In this document: positions 38,201 to 47,666 of the stretch, in pieces
Layout of the letters: each line of letters begins with the position of its first letter
How positions within the stretch are numbered: the first letter of the stretch is position 1
Assembly (NCBI GenBank): GCA_045636545.1
Contig: JAZTXR010000019.1
Span: forward strand, 1-61,918
Length of the DNA: 61,918 nt
Origin: HGM04593 sp045636545
GTDB lineage: Bacteria; Bacteroidota; Bacteroidia; Bacteroidales; Bacteroidaceae
Reading direction: 5' to 3'
Made by a program: the position numbers and the translations under genes
The notes under the pieces: model-generated
What the model saw: the letters and a program-made list of their open reading frames with translations, nothing else
Told to the model about the DNA's origin: nothing
Database searches by the model: none

Positions 38201-38601
38201 ACAGCTCACGTATGGCATTCGAGAATATGTCATCGTTCGACAACCAGAGTGTTGCCGTAAACTGGCGTTGGCGTAAGGAGGGTGACGTGACAGAGATTCC
38301 CCGCGCCGTGAACGGTGGTTCTACAGCATTCAACTACTTGGGTAGTGACCGTTATGTCGAGGATGCATCGTATGTACGTCTGTCATACATACAGCTCTCA
38401 TACTCGTTCGAACCTGCGTGGTTGAAGAAGATTGGTCTCAAGAACCTCAACGTCTATGCTTCGGCCGACAACGTGGCTTTCTGGACAAAGTATACCGGTC
38501 TTGAGCCTGAGGTAGCAAATGGTGGCGAGGGTATTGCATACGACAATACAAAGACACCACGCCCACGCTCGTATACACTTTCATTGTCACTCGGTTTCTA
38601 A
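35284..38601 (+). CDS. SusC/RagA-type TonB-dependent outer-membrane transporter (pair 1)
   Basis: A 1105-residue TonB-linked importer. Seen: signal peptide ending SSVYA; carboxypeptidase-regulatory-like N-domain (ISGTITSDAEGPLIMVNV, then ISYVGYKTQRVEI); TonB-box-like LETVDIVAE; plug with LQGQIAGLDVVFGSGDVGSG, MRLRGNSMI and the conserved end IEVLKDAASCAVWGARGANG; then a 22-strand barrel ending in Phe (LSLSLGF). There is no STN domain, so signalling to an anti-sigma factor is unlikely. It sits 6 bases upstream of its SusD partner. The pair would form a pedal-bin type complex that imports a ligand using TonB and the proton gradient. Substrate unknown. Confidence 0.95.
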   Translation: MIKIKHLFLLVLLCLTGSSVYAQKGARISGTITSDAEGPLIMVNVTERDASNRIIEACVTDFEGNFSMVVKNTSNVLEISYVGYKTQRVEIGSRTVFNIKMVEDNMLETVDIVAESRSRSGGLDILEREMTHATQKISMDDMDGLSFASVDEALQGQIAGLDVVFGSGDVGSGTQMRLRGNSMIEGDATPLIVVDDNIFEVDEGQSSLIKEDANAENFAELLMINTEDIAEIEVLKDAASCAVWGARGANGVIKIKTRRGKRGPTRVSFSYKFKDKWTPSGYNLLNGDDYTMLIKQALFNVDQKGRDIPELNYDKTFPEYENYNNNTNWVDAVSQHGYRNEYSLNLSGGGEKATFRISGSYSNETGQVLGQNLNSFSSRLALDYYVSSRIKVIADFGFSYTKQRRNTMDLLYNSLLMMPNMSIYAQDTLGVSTDQYYAMLKYADPNDLQRTMQGRKNPIAVGDLAQYHTENYSINPMITFEYNLLGLEDNETQLRYRGMVNLNASTYSGSNFTPAALSTDEWTSTDKNNSRAEDSKSLGFTTRHQLILTPYLGSSDHYLTMNGQFELSTSNGNSQNSAAVGLPTGNISSSTVGAKLSGSGTSKWESRYLSFVFDAHYSYKSKYSLRFAVRGEGNTAMGDDRKWAAFPSLSARWNVIDEPWMEWAKPVLSMLSLRPGFGLGGHAPGSNATFNSYSSFGYSYLGMAGFQMDGIRLTDLRRSDKREWNIGSDFGFFNGLLTGAFNYYHNTTRDNIISNYRLPSSTGYSSLAYKNSGALRNYGWELNMNLNNVKLAKDFSMSMYFNIGNNFNEILELEEAYLEERNGKYEQPQNSKYLPRIQIGNPSGAIYGFRYKGVYRYSYKNWEKALSEEEAGRNGTCPIVRDADGNVVYEANGQPKKLVLFYDNEEEKSYYEFKGGDAIYEDVNHDGTINQLDIVYLGNSNPAAQGGFGLTFRYKKWSLRTSFTYRWDVDVVNSSRMAFENMSSFDNQSVAVNWRWRKEGDVTEIPRAVNGGSTAFNYLGSDRYVEDASYVRLSYIQLSYSFEPAWLKKIGLKNLNVYASADNVAFWTKYTGLEPEVANGGEGIAYDNTKTPRPRSYTLSLSLGF

Positions 38602-38607
38602 AAGTTT

Positions 38608-40335
38608 ATGAATATGAAAATAGTATCTAAAATATATAGGAAAACTGTTCTTGCCGCGGCTGTGGCCTTCGGTGTCTTGACAAGCTCTTGTACCGATTAC
38701 CTCACAATCATTCCGGCGGACAAGGTCGTTGAGGAGAACTTCTGGCAGACAAAGGACCAGATTAACGGTATGCTTGCGACAAGCTACCTCAAACTGCTCA
38801 GTTCAGATGCTGTCTCAAAGGCGATAATCTGGGGCGAGATGCGCTCTGACAATATGACATTCCCCACAACCGGATACAACTCCGACATAAAGAATCTCGT
38901 CGAGGCAAACATCATTGATGAGAACGGCTTTTGTCGTTGGGGAGTCTTCTATGAGGCTATCAACTATGCGAATCTTATACTTGAGACTGCGGATAGGGCT
39001 TTGGAGACAGACCCTGATTTCACCGAGGGTGACTTGGCTGTAGTGAAGGGTGAGATGTATGCGATGCGTGCCCTTTGCCACTTCTATCTTGTACGTACTT
39101 TCCGCGATATTCCTTTGGCTACGCACTCTGCAAAGAATGATGCCGAGATTCCTGAGTATGTTCAGGTTCATCCGCTTGAAGCACTGAACTTCATTATGGA
39201 TGACCTCAACAAGGCCGAGGATATGGTAATGAAATCGGGTGCATTCGCGAATCCGGCCCAGAATCTGGGTCGCATAACCCTTAATGCGGTTTTGGCTATA
39301 AAGGCCGATGTAAACCTGTGGCGCGCTGCGTTTGCCAAATATTACGAGGATGAAGTTGAATATGTCACCCCCGGTGACGTGCAGGCATATTATGCAGAGT
39401 GTGTGCAGAACTGTGAGACACTCTTGGCGAATATGGATGCTGCCATAGCAAAGGAGAACGAAGGTAAACAGGTTGAGACGTATCCCTATAACCTCATTCC
39501 CAACCGTGGCGAGGTCAAGGAAAAGGATGAGACCCATGTCAGCACTGCTTATGATGAGATTTTCGGCGCAAAGAACTCTTCAGAGTCAATCTTTGAGCTA
39601 CAGGTTCAGGGCGACAATACCACCAATGGTTTTGCAAGAGGTGTATATAATGTCTATGGTTCCGAAGGAAAGCCCGGTATGGCATGTGTACCTACAGGCT
39701 TCGTTACCTCGAACTACGAAGAGGATGACTTGCGTGCATATTCATTCACCAATCTCAAGTCGTTCAAACAGACCTCAGGCACTGATAACAGTACCACATG
39801 TATCACAAAATATTCGGCAAAGAGCTCACCGGCAGGCAACTACCGCAAGTCCGACGATTGGGATGCGAACTGGATTGTCTATCGCCGTACAGATGTCATG
39901 CTGATGATGGCCGAGGCTATGGTGTCACAAGACAATGTTAACGATTCTATTCTCAAAGATGCATTTGATATTGTGAATGCAATCAATACCCGCTCAAGAA
40001 TTGACACTGCAAATATCAAATACCCGTTGAAGTTTGACAACTATCGTACACAGGATGCTGCCATCAAGCTCGTTCGCAAGGAGCGCCTTCTTGAGCTTTC
40101 ATACGAGGGCAAGCGTTGGTATGACCTTGTACGTCAGGCTCTGATTGAGAAGAGTACCGACAATATCAAGTTCGTGGCAGATAAGCTCGAAAGTGGTAAG
40201 GACGTGGTAAAGACCAAGATGTCTACCATTGATGGTCTGTTCCTCCCGATTCATATCGACGAGTTGCGTTACAACAAGAACCTGAAGCAGAATGATGCAT
40301 ACGAGAAGAAGAATTCATCAACTGAAATGAATTGA
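38608..40335 (+). CDS. SusD/RagB-type outer-membrane lipoprotein (pair 1)
   Basis: A 575-residue surface lipoprotein (FGVLTSSC, Cys28) forming the lid over the SusC barrel. Seen: N-terminal DYLTIIPADKVVEENFW, TPR-like helices with AMRALCHFYLVRTFRDIPL, and the C-terminal RagB signature with VRKERLLELSYEGKRWYDLVRQ, all standard for SusD. Full length. An 80-base gap with a small GCTGC/GCAGC stem separates it from the next FAS1 gene, a possible site of differential expression within the operon. Confidence 0.95.
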   Translation: MNMKIVSKIYRKTVLAAAVAFGVLTSSCTDYLTIIPADKVVEENFWQTKDQINGMLATSYLKLLSSDAVSKAIIWGEMRSDNMTFPTTGYNSDIKNLVEANIIDENGFCRWGVFYEAINYANLILETADRALETDPDFTEGDLAVVKGEMYAMRALCHFYLVRTFRDIPLATHSAKNDAEIPEYVQVHPLEALNFIMDDLNKAEDMVMKSGAFANPAQNLGRITLNAVLAIKADVNLWRAAFAKYYEDEVEYVTPGDVQAYYAECVQNCETLLANMDAAIAKENEGKQVETYPYNLIPNRGEVKEKDETHVSTAYDEIFGAKNSSESIFELQVQGDNTTNGFARGVYNVYGSEGKPGMACVPTGFVTSNYEEDDLRAYSFTNLKSFKQTSGTDNSTTCITKYSAKSSPAGNYRKSDDWDANWIVYRRTDVMLMMAEAMVSQDNVNDSILKDAFDIVNAINTRSRIDTANIKYPLKFDNYRTQDAAIKLVRKERLLELSYEGKRWYDLVRQALIEKSTDNIKFVADKLESGKDVVKTKMSTIDGLFLPIHIDELRYNKNLKQNDAYEKKNSSTEMN

Positions 40336-40415
40336 TGTAAAAGCTGTCCAACAAGTGGGGCCGCTGCCGATGGATTCAGCAGCCTCGGAATAAAAAACAA
40401 AAACAGATACATAAT

Positions 40416-42152
40416 ATGAATAAGAACATAAAACATAAATTTCTTGCCGGAGCAATGTTGCTTGGCTTTATGCTTGCAGGTTCGTCTTGTGAGGATAATG
40501 AGGTTATCAGGGTGACACCTGTTACACCTTCTGCCGACAAGACTTTGTTTGAGGTCTTGACAACCGAAACCGATTATTCGGATTTTCTGGAAGTGCTCAA
40601 TAAATGCGGTGAACACTGTGCCGATTCGCTCTTCAACCACTCAAGGGTATATACCTTGTGGGCACCGGTGAACGGAACATTCAACAAGGACTCAATCATT
40701 GCCGAGATTGCTCCCGATGAAAACGGAAACAGCAACCGCGACCACGTCTTCCGCACTTTTATCCAGGCGCATGTTGCGAACCTCCTTCACCCGGCTAACG
40801 GTAAGCTTGAGGACAACCCGGTCATCATGCTCAATAACAAGATTGCAAGGTTCGAAGGTAATAACGGTCGATATACATTCGACGGCTCTGTAATCAGCGA
40901 GCCTAATATCCGTGTGCGCAACGGTATCATCCACAAGTTGGAAGCTCCGTCCGAGTACAAGTACAGTATTTGGGAGTACCTCAAGTTTGCTGCCGATGTT
41001 GACTCTGTAGCAAAATATCTCTACTCTTACAATGTCACCGAGTTCAACGAGGCTCAGAGTATCAAGGGACCTATCGTCAACGGTGAACAGACATATCTTG
41101 ACTCTGTATTCACAACCTCAAACACATGGCTCAATTCATGGGGCGGTGTCGGCAATATCGACTCGGAGGATTCAACATACATCGTTTATGTCCCCGACAA
41201 CGATATGTGGAACAAGGTTGTCGCTGCTGCCGAGAAGCACTTCAATTATGACCTTGCATTTAAGACCATGTCAGAGGCTACAAAGGTTGAGCGCGACTCA
41301 TTGCGCAAATACTATGCACGCCTGCACAACCTCAAGTATATGACATACAGCAAGAGAGAGAACGATATGTTCGTTAAGGCAACCGATTCTTTGATGCCGG
41401 CCTACCGTAGCGGTAAGCGACCCCTCTTCTCAATTGCCGAGCTGGAGGAGAATGTCACCTTTGAGAAGGAACTCTCTAACGGTGTATTCAAGGTTGTGAG
41501 CGCAATGCCTTACAAACAGACCGATTTGTGGCACGATACCATCTTCCTTGAGGGTGAGAACCGTACATGGTGGAATCATGCTACCGAGAGCGATCTTGAG
41601 ACCCCGACTGCATACAAGAGCCAGCTGAACAAGAAGGATTCCACTCTGCTTGACATTGAGGTGTCGGGCGGTGCCTATTACAACTACCCACGTGAGAGTG
41701 GTGTGGCCACAGCAAAGTTCAAGATTCCAAAGGTTCTCTCGGCCAAGTATCAGGTTGCAATCGTGTTTGTTCCAAAGAACATTACGAACGAGTTTACCGA
41801 TACCGCTACCATGTATCCTAACAAATACAAGTTTACAATCAAGCAGCTTCAAGGTGATGGTAAAACTAACACCCTCTTCAATACAAAATCGAAGTGTGAG
41901 ATCTATACAAACAAGTTCGGTATGGACACCGTGTACCTTACAGCCGATGGCAGCAGGGATGGCGAAAGGTTTGTTGTGGAGTTCCCATATAGTGAGTTCT
42001 ACGATGGTTCGGCTGCAAAGGACTACAATGTGACATTTGACATAACTTCGGTTGCAGCAACCAATGCCGAGAAGAGAAAAGGTATATATTACGATACATC
42101 AATCCGTGTGGACAAGATTATGCTTATCCCCGTGCTCGATACTGAAGAATAG
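40416..42152 (+). CDS. FAS1 (fasciclin)-domain lipoprotein
   Basis: A 578-residue lipoprotein (MLAGSSC, Cys25). The first FAS1 domain (about residues 40-175) is the clearest in the window: TLFEVLTTETDYSDFLEVL, RVYTLWAPVNGTFNK, and IRVRNGIIHKLEAP at the end, matching the fold's H1 and H2 boxes. A second FAS1-like module follows (about 180-365), then a beta-sandwich-like C-terminal part (about 370-578) without a family I recognise. It lies between the two SusCD pairs, and the second SusC starts 8 bases after its stop. Probably a surface binding partner of one of the pairs; the ligand is unknown. Confidence 0.87.
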   Translation: MNKNIKHKFLAGAMLLGFMLAGSSCEDNEVIRVTPVTPSADKTLFEVLTTETDYSDFLEVLNKCGEHCADSLFNHSRVYTLWAPVNGTFNKDSIIAEIAPDENGNSNRDHVFRTFIQAHVANLLHPANGKLEDNPVIMLNNKIARFEGNNGRYTFDGSVISEPNIRVRNGIIHKLEAPSEYKYSIWEYLKFAADVDSVAKYLYSYNVTEFNEAQSIKGPIVNGEQTYLDSVFTTSNTWLNSWGGVGNIDSEDSTYIVYVPDNDMWNKVVAAAEKHFNYDLAFKTMSEATKVERDSLRKYYARLHNLKYMTYSKRENDMFVKATDSLMPAYRSGKRPLFSIAELEENVTFEKELSNGVFKVVSAMPYKQTDLWHDTIFLEGENRTWWNHATESDLETPTAYKSQLNKKDSTLLDIEVSGGAYYNYPRESGVATAKFKIPKVLSAKYQVAIVFVPKNITNEFTDTATMYPNKYKFTIKQLQGDGKTNTLFNTKSKCEIYTNKFGMDTVYLTADGSRDGERFVVEFPYSEFYDGSAAKDYNVTFDITSVAATNAEKRKGIYYDTSIRVDKIMLIPVLDTEE

Positions 42153-42160
42153 TTTGTAAG

Positions 42161-45100
42161 ATGAAAAAAAGAAAATCAACTATGTATATGCGACAATTAA
42201 TGCAATTATCAGTGGCATTGATGCTTTTGATGCCATCGGCTGCTCTTGCATCGGGTTCGATGTCAGAGGGCACTGTAGCAGACAATTCTGTTAAGGTCGA
42301 GAAAAAAGGTTCTGCTGCAGATGTGCGCACTGTGACCGGTACAGTGTATGATGCGGCCACAAACCAGCCAATGGCCGGTGTGCGTGTCCAGGCTACCGGA
42401 CACAAGAGGGTTACGACAATGACCGACGGCGAGGGAAAGTACAAACTGAACATTCCTTCGTATGTGACACTTCTTACATTCTCTACAACTGATTATCTGC
42501 TTGTACAGAAACCTGTCGGCAAAAGAGATATCATTAACGTGCGTCTCCATTCCGACGACTTCCAGCAGAACTACAGCGATGATATCGTCATCACTGCAGA
42601 GAGAGGTTTTGAGGAGGGAGTGACCACCGTGCAGTCAATCGATTCTGAAATCCAGAACAGGATTGGTGCCGATGTGCGCACTGTAAACCGTTCTGGTGCG
42701 CTTGGCATCGGTGCAGCAATGTTCATCCGCGGTATCAATTCGCTCAATGCCAATGCACAGCCTCTGGTTGTTGTTGACGGTGTGATATGGGACTTGCAGG
42801 AGAGCAACGAGACAATCCATATGGGTGCATACAACAACGTTTTGTCTGCCATCGATGTGAATGACATACGCAGTATCAAGGTTCTCAAGAACGGTGCAGC
42901 CATCTATGGCGCACGTGCAGCAAACGGTGTTATCATAATCAATACCAAACGTGGTGAGAGTATGGCTACGCGCATTACTGCGAACCTCTATGCGAATGTC
43001 ACCCTTGAGCCAAAGACACCGGGCATGCTTTCGGGCGAGGATTATCGTGTCTATGCCAATGAACTCATCGGTACCATGAACGTGAATCCCAACCGCAACA
43101 TACCGTTCCTCCGTTCCGACAAGCCTATATATGATGCGGACGGCAAGTTGACAAGCGGTTTCATCTACTATGATAAGTATCACAACAATACCAATTGGAA
43201 CGATATTGTCTATCGTCAGGCTGTTACACAGAACTACAAGGTGAATGTAGAGGGTGGTGACGAGGTGGCCATGTACAACTTCTCGTTCGGTTACACAATG
43301 GGTAATTCACCTGTCAAGGGTAACGATTTCGACCGTCTTAACATACGTCTGAATTCAGACGTGGTGTTGGCCGACAACTTCAAGACACGTGTCGACATAT
43401 CTTATGCACGTGTAGGCCGTGAGTTGCTCGACGATGGTATGCGCGAGGATGCCAATGCATTCCCATTGACATCACTCGGTGCTCTTGCTGCAGTGAAGTC
43501 TCCGTTCCTCAGCCCCTACCGTTATGCTTCTACAGGTGAGTTGAGTGCCATTATCGACGTTGCCGATGACTTCGCGTTCGATGTTTCACAGGCTGCGGGT
43601 ATTGCACGTCCAAACAACTCGTTGTATAACCCTCTGACAATTCTTACCAAGGCTTCGGACCCTCACAAGAATGAGTTGGAGTATACAAATATGGGTATCA
43701 CCGTAGCTCCTGAGTATAAGTTGGGTGATTTCACATTCACCGAGATATTCAACTACTCTCTGTACCGCGTGAGTGAGAAGTATTATCTGCCCTATCCTAC
43801 AGCTGCCGATAATGACAAATACCACTTCTATGTAAGTTCGCTCAACGGTAAGATAGGTAACTACATCTCATCATACTTCGGTAAGGAGGCTGCCCTCTCA
43901 AGTGATACACGTGTTGCTTGGGGCAAGACTTTCGGCGCCCACAGCGTGAATGCATTCGGTGGTTTCCGATATACAAACTTCAACCTTGACTCAAATGCCA
44001 TCAGCGGTGCCAACTCCGGTAGTGACACCAGTTTCAATGTCAGCAATGATCTTGAGCACATTGACAGTGATGGCGAGAAGAACGTATGGTCTAATATGGC
44101 CTGGTACCTCTCGGCCGATTATGCCTACAGGACACGCTACTTCCTGCAGTTGGCTGCATCATTGGAGACATCGTCACGTTTTGGTGGCAAGGCCGAGGAT
44201 GCGTTCAGAATGCTTGGTGTTGCATGGGGCTTCTTCCCATCTGTACAGGCCGGTTGGCTTGTATCTTCTGAGCCTTGGTTCAATGTCAAGGGTATCAATG
44301 CGCTCAAGTTGCGTGCCGGTTTCGACGTTACAGGTAACGATGCAATCGACTATCTTGCGGCACGCAGTTACCTCCAGTCTGTGAAGTTCTATGACCAGTA
44401 TATGGGTCTCCAGCTTGGAAATGTTGAGAATGACGGTGTAAAATGGGAGAGCACATCGCGCTTCAATGTCGGTGTCGATGCAATGTTCCTCGAGAACCGT
44501 CTTGCACTCTCGTTTGACTGGTACAGGGCCAAGACCAGGGATCTTCTGGTTCAGAAGCAGTATCAGTTCGTGACAGGTATGGGTAAATATTGGGCAAACG
44601 GCGGTGAGCTGCAGAATATGGGTCTTGAGGCAACAATCAATGCAAAGCTCATCAATGACAGGAACTTCCAGTGGGAGTTGGGTGCATCACTCGGTCACTA
44701 CAAGAATGAGGTGACAGCACTTGACGAGGCGCTCGACCCTGTATCGGTATACGGTGGCGAGGTGGCTACAATGGTAGGACAGCCTGTAGGTGTATTCTGG
44801 GGCTACAAGACCGATGGCGTAATCGCATCTTCGGCCGATGCCGATGAGTATGGCCTCTATCAGGTGGATGCTACAGGTGAGAAGAGCTATTTCAAGGCCG
44901 GTGATATGAAGTTTGTCGATGTCAATACATCTGTGGCAGATGGCGAGCCTTTGGGTCTAATTGACGAGAACGACAAGACTATAATAGGTAATCCGAACCC
45001 CGATTTCTATGGTAACTTCTTTACAAGACTTGCCTATAAAGGCATTACCCTTGATGTAAACTTCAACTACTCTGTCGGTAATGATGTCTACAACTACTAC

Positions 45101-45487
45101 CGTCAGCAGCTTGAGAGCGGTTCTTCATTCTACAATCAGACAACAGCGATGCTTAACCGTTGGACTGTCGATGGACAGGTGACCGATATTCCGGCTGTGG
45201 CATACGGCGACCCTGTGGGTAACTCACGTTTCTCTGACCGTTGGATAGAGGATGGTTCATACCTGCGTCTCAAGAGTGTCAAGTTGTCATACGAGATTCC
45301 CGTAACAGCCAACTGGCTTCAGGGACTGACAGTGTGGGGCGCAGCTGAGAACCTCTGCACATTTACCAAGTATAAGGGCAATGACCCCGAATTCTCGGTA
45401 AACAACAATGTGCTGTATCAGGGTGTAGATGCGGGTCTTATGCCTCAGTCACGCAGCTTCCATTTCGGTGTTAAGGTAAATCTCTAA
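42161..45487 (+). CDS. SusC/RagA-type TonB-dependent outer-membrane transporter (pair 2)
   Basis: A 1108-residue TonB-linked importer. The signal peptide ends PSAALA after a basic start, or begins at the internal ATG (MYMRQL). It is followed by an unusual spacer of about 30 residues, a carboxypeptidase-regulatory-like domain (VTGTVYDAATNQPMAGVRV), TonB-box-like DDIVITAE, and a plug with AMFIRGINSLNANAQPLVVV and the conserved end IKVLKNGAAIYGARAANGV. The barrel ends in a hydrophobic strand (FHFGVKVNL). It is clearly divergent from the pair-1 SusC, so this is not a recent duplication and probably handles another ligand or form of it. Confidence 0.95.
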   Translation: MKKRKSTMYMRQLMQLSVALMLLMPSAALASGSMSEGTVADNSVKVEKKGSAADVRTVTGTVYDAATNQPMAGVRVQATGHKRVTTMTDGEGKYKLNIPSYVTLLTFSTTDYLLVQKPVGKRDIINVRLHSDDFQQNYSDDIVITAERGFEEGVTTVQSIDSEIQNRIGADVRTVNRSGALGIGAAMFIRGINSLNANAQPLVVVDGVIWDLQESNETIHMGAYNNVLSAIDVNDIRSIKVLKNGAAIYGARAANGVIIINTKRGESMATRITANLYANVTLEPKTPGMLSGEDYRVYANELIGTMNVNPNRNIPFLRSDKPIYDADGKLTSGFIYYDKYHNNTNWNDIVYRQAVTQNYKVNVEGGDEVAMYNFSFGYTMGNSPVKGNDFDRLNIRLNSDVVLADNFKTRVDISYARVGRELLDDGMREDANAFPLTSLGALAAVKSPFLSPYRYASTGELSAIIDVADDFAFDVSQAAGIARPNNSLYNPLTILTKASDPHKNELEYTNMGITVAPEYKLGDFTFTEIFNYSLYRVSEKYYLPYPTAADNDKYHFYVSSLNGKIGNYISSYFGKEAALSSDTRVAWGKTFGAHSVNAFGGFRYTNFNLDSNAISGANSGSDTSFNVSNDLEHIDSDGEKNVWSNMAWYLSADYAYRTRYFLQLAASLETSSRFGGKAEDAFRMLGVAWGFFPSVQAGWLVSSEPWFNVKGINALKLRAGFDVTGNDAIDYLAARSYLQSVKFYDQYMGLQLGNVENDGVKWESTSRFNVGVDAMFLENRLALSFDWYRAKTRDLLVQKQYQFVTGMGKYWANGGELQNMGLEATINAKLINDRNFQWELGASLGHYKNEVTALDEALDPVSVYGGEVATMVGQPVGVFWGYKTDGVIASSADADEYGLYQVDATGEKSYFKAGDMKFVDVNTSVADGEPLGLIDENDKTIIGNPNPDFYGNFFTRLAYKGITLDVNFNYSVGNDVYNYYRQQLESGSSFYNQTTAMLNRWTVDGQVTDIPAVAYGDPVGNSRFSDRWIEDGSYLRLKSVKLSYEIPVTANWLQGLTVWGAAENLCTFTKYKGNDPEFSVNNNVLYQGVDAGLMPQSRSFHFGVKVNL

Positions 45488-45543
45488 AGAATGACAGACC
45501 TTTGTCAATGAACATTTATAAGGGTTAGAAAAAAGATAAAACA

Positions 45544-47565
45544 ATGAAAAAGAAACTTATTTATACAATAGCATTCCTTCTTGGCGGGACTTTCATGTTC
45601 AGTTCCTGCGATGATATGTTGAATGTTGATTCAAACCGTGTGGAGTATGAGTTTGACGATTGGTCACTCAATGACTCTGTATATTCGGTTCTGGGTATTC
45701 TCAAGGCAGTGCAGGAGGTGGGTGACCGTCAGGTGCTCATCAACGAGTTGCGTGCCGACCTTGTGACCGTCAACGAGTCAAAGGCTGTTGTTGATATTCA
45801 GGAGTTGAGCCGCTCAGTTTTCAATCTCAACAGCAACGAGTATCTCGATGTAAAGGATTATTACTCAATCATCAACAACTGTAATATATACCTTGCACGT
45901 GTTGACACCACACTCGAGAAGAACAACATCAAGTTGATGCTTCCTGAATATGTTGCTGTCAAGAGCATCCGTGCCTGGACATACCTGCAGCTTGCAATCA
46001 ACTACAACAATGTTCCATATTTCACAGATCCAATCCTCACTCACAGTGCGGCCGAGGAGGTGATGAACGCACCAATGCTCTCACGTGACGAGATTGTGAG
46101 CAGGCTGATTGCTGATATTCTCCCATACGAGAACCCCGCTGCATTCCCAATGCCTGCATGGGACAAGGATGGCAAGGTGCTCAAGTTCGGTTATGGCGAC
46201 AATGGTACAGAGCTTGATACCAAACTGCTGTTCGTTCCAATCAGAATGTTGCTCGGTGAGCTCTATTTGTGGAAGGGTGACTACAAGAATGCTGCGCATT
46301 TCTACTACTCACAGATTGTCGGTTCAGGTACCAATGAGACTGCAAAGAAGTACAGCGACCGTGGTTACAAGGCAAGCTATAGCAGCGAGGGTGGCAAGAG
46401 CTTCAACAATTCATACATCAAGATGTTTGCTGCAAAGTCTTTCAATGAGAACAGTTCGAACTACTTCACTGTAATACCGTTTGCGAATACCGAACTCAAC
46501 GGCACAACTTCAGGCCTTGCAGCCGTGTTCTCACCACACGCTGAAATTGGTGGTGCACAGGTGGTGGCTTCTCCCGGCATCCAGTCTCTGGCCGAGCGTC
46601 AGGTCTATTGCTATATGAAGGATGATGATAAGGAGAATATGAAGGTAGCTCCCGAGTACAGCCATTTCTATGAGTACAAGGGTGACCTCCGCATAAAGGC
46701 AACTACATATTCACAGCGCGGTACAGACGATGCACAGACAGAGTACAAGAACATCATCGGCAAGTTCAATTTCGAGGAGGGTTCATTGGATATGGATGTT
46801 GAGTTTGTCCCCAACATCAAGACCACATTCCTTGTGCTGCAGCGTAAGGAACACGCATATCTGCGTCTTGCTGAGGCTCTTGTAGGTCTGGAGCGCCAGG
46901 AGGGTTACAAAGGTGGTATGGAGCTTGCAATGACAATCCTTAAGTCGGGCGTAAAGAACAACTACCGCCTGTTGAAGAATCCTGATTGGAAAGACAGTGT
47001 GATGCTCGATGCCGAGGGTAATACTATATTTGAGTACAAGTACGTTGCCGGTGTGAAGGTTGACAGTGTTGAAAGGAAGGTAACATATCTTGATTCTTGC
47101 ACCGACTCTCTTGTGTATAACTTCACAGCCGATGCCTTCACCGATAATGAGGGAATACACTCACGTGGTAGCGGCTACAGTGAGCGTAATGCATATTATG
47201 CCTTGAACGACACATGTATCGCACGCTATTTGGGTGAGACTGTGGTGGAGGAAAAGGTAGAGACAATCCCTCGTCCAATCACATATCAGGATTCACTCAA
47301 CTACATAGCCGACCTCGTCATTGATGAGCTTGCTCTTGAGTTTGCATGGGAGGGTACACGTTTCGGTGACCTTATCCGTTTTGCAAAGGCTATGGGTGAT
47401 AACGATGTCCTGGCTAAGCGTGTTGCGGGCCGTGCATACAAGAATGACGTTACATACCGCAACGGCGAGTTCAAGGTAGAACCTGAACTATATAACAGGA
47501 TGCTCAACGAAGATAACTGGTATTTGCCACTCCCCGATGGAGTTGTCCAGCCGGTTGAGCGCTAA
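45544..47565 (+). CDS. SusD/RagB-type outer-membrane lipoprotein (pair 2)
   Basis: A 673-residue lid lipoprotein (FMFSSC, Cys22), about 100 residues longer than the pair-1 SusD. Seen: TPR-like helix region with AVKSIRAWTYLQLAINYNNV, the GELYLWKGDYKNAAHFY repeat, and the C-terminal SusD signature IDELALEFAWEGTRFGDLIRFAK. Extra length lies in the middle and in the region before the C-terminal signature. Last gene of the FAS1-SusCD run, closed by a terminator 43 bases after its stop. Confidence 0.93.
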   Translation: MKKKLIYTIAFLLGGTFMFSSCDDMLNVDSNRVEYEFDDWSLNDSVYSVLGILKAVQEVGDRQVLINELRADLVTVNESKAVVDIQELSRSVFNLNSNEYLDVKDYYSIINNCNIYLARVDTTLEKNNIKLMLPEYVAVKSIRAWTYLQLAINYNNVPYFTDPILTHSAAEEVMNAPMLSRDEIVSRLIADILPYENPAAFPMPAWDKDGKVLKFGYGDNGTELDTKLLFVPIRMLLGELYLWKGDYKNAAHFYYSQIVGSGTNETAKKYSDRGYKASYSSEGGKSFNNSYIKMFAAKSFNENSSNYFTVIPFANTELNGTTSGLAAVFSPHAEIGGAQVVASPGIQSLAERQVYCYMKDDDKENMKVAPEYSHFYEYKGDLRIKATTYSQRGTDDAQTEYKNIIGKFNFEEGSLDMDVEFVPNIKTTFLVLQRKEHAYLRLAEALVGLERQEGYKGGMELAMTILKSGVKNNYRLLKNPDWKDSVMLDAEGNTIFEYKYVAGVKVDSVERKVTYLDSCTDSLVYNFTADAFTDNEGIHSRGSGYSERNAYYALNDTCIARYLGETVVEEKVETIPRPITYQDSLNYIADLVIDELALEFAWEGTRFGDLIRFAKAMGDNDVLAKRVAGRAYKNDVTYRNGEFKVEPELYNRMLNEDNWYLPLPDGVVQPVER

Positions 47566-47607
47566 GACATCCTGACAGGCGAATTGCCAAACAACTGATA
47601 AACCATT

Positions 47608-47635
47608 ACAGACCGGGTTAGCCCGGTCTGTTTTT
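47608..47635 (+). terminator. Rho-independent terminator of the FAS1-SusCD operon
   Basis: Stem ACAGACCGGG (47608-47617) with CCCGGTCTGT (47622-47631), 4-base loop, followed by a T-run. Position and shape are those of an intrinsic terminator. Confidence 0.9.
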
Positions 47636-47666
47636 CTATAAAAAGAGTGTTTTGTAAACTTGTATC

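Noticed and set aside
31926..47565. Ordinary polysaccharide utilisation locus
   Set aside because: No glycosidase, lyase, sulfatase or glycan-sensing regulator lies inside or adjacent to the run, so the standard label is not supported.
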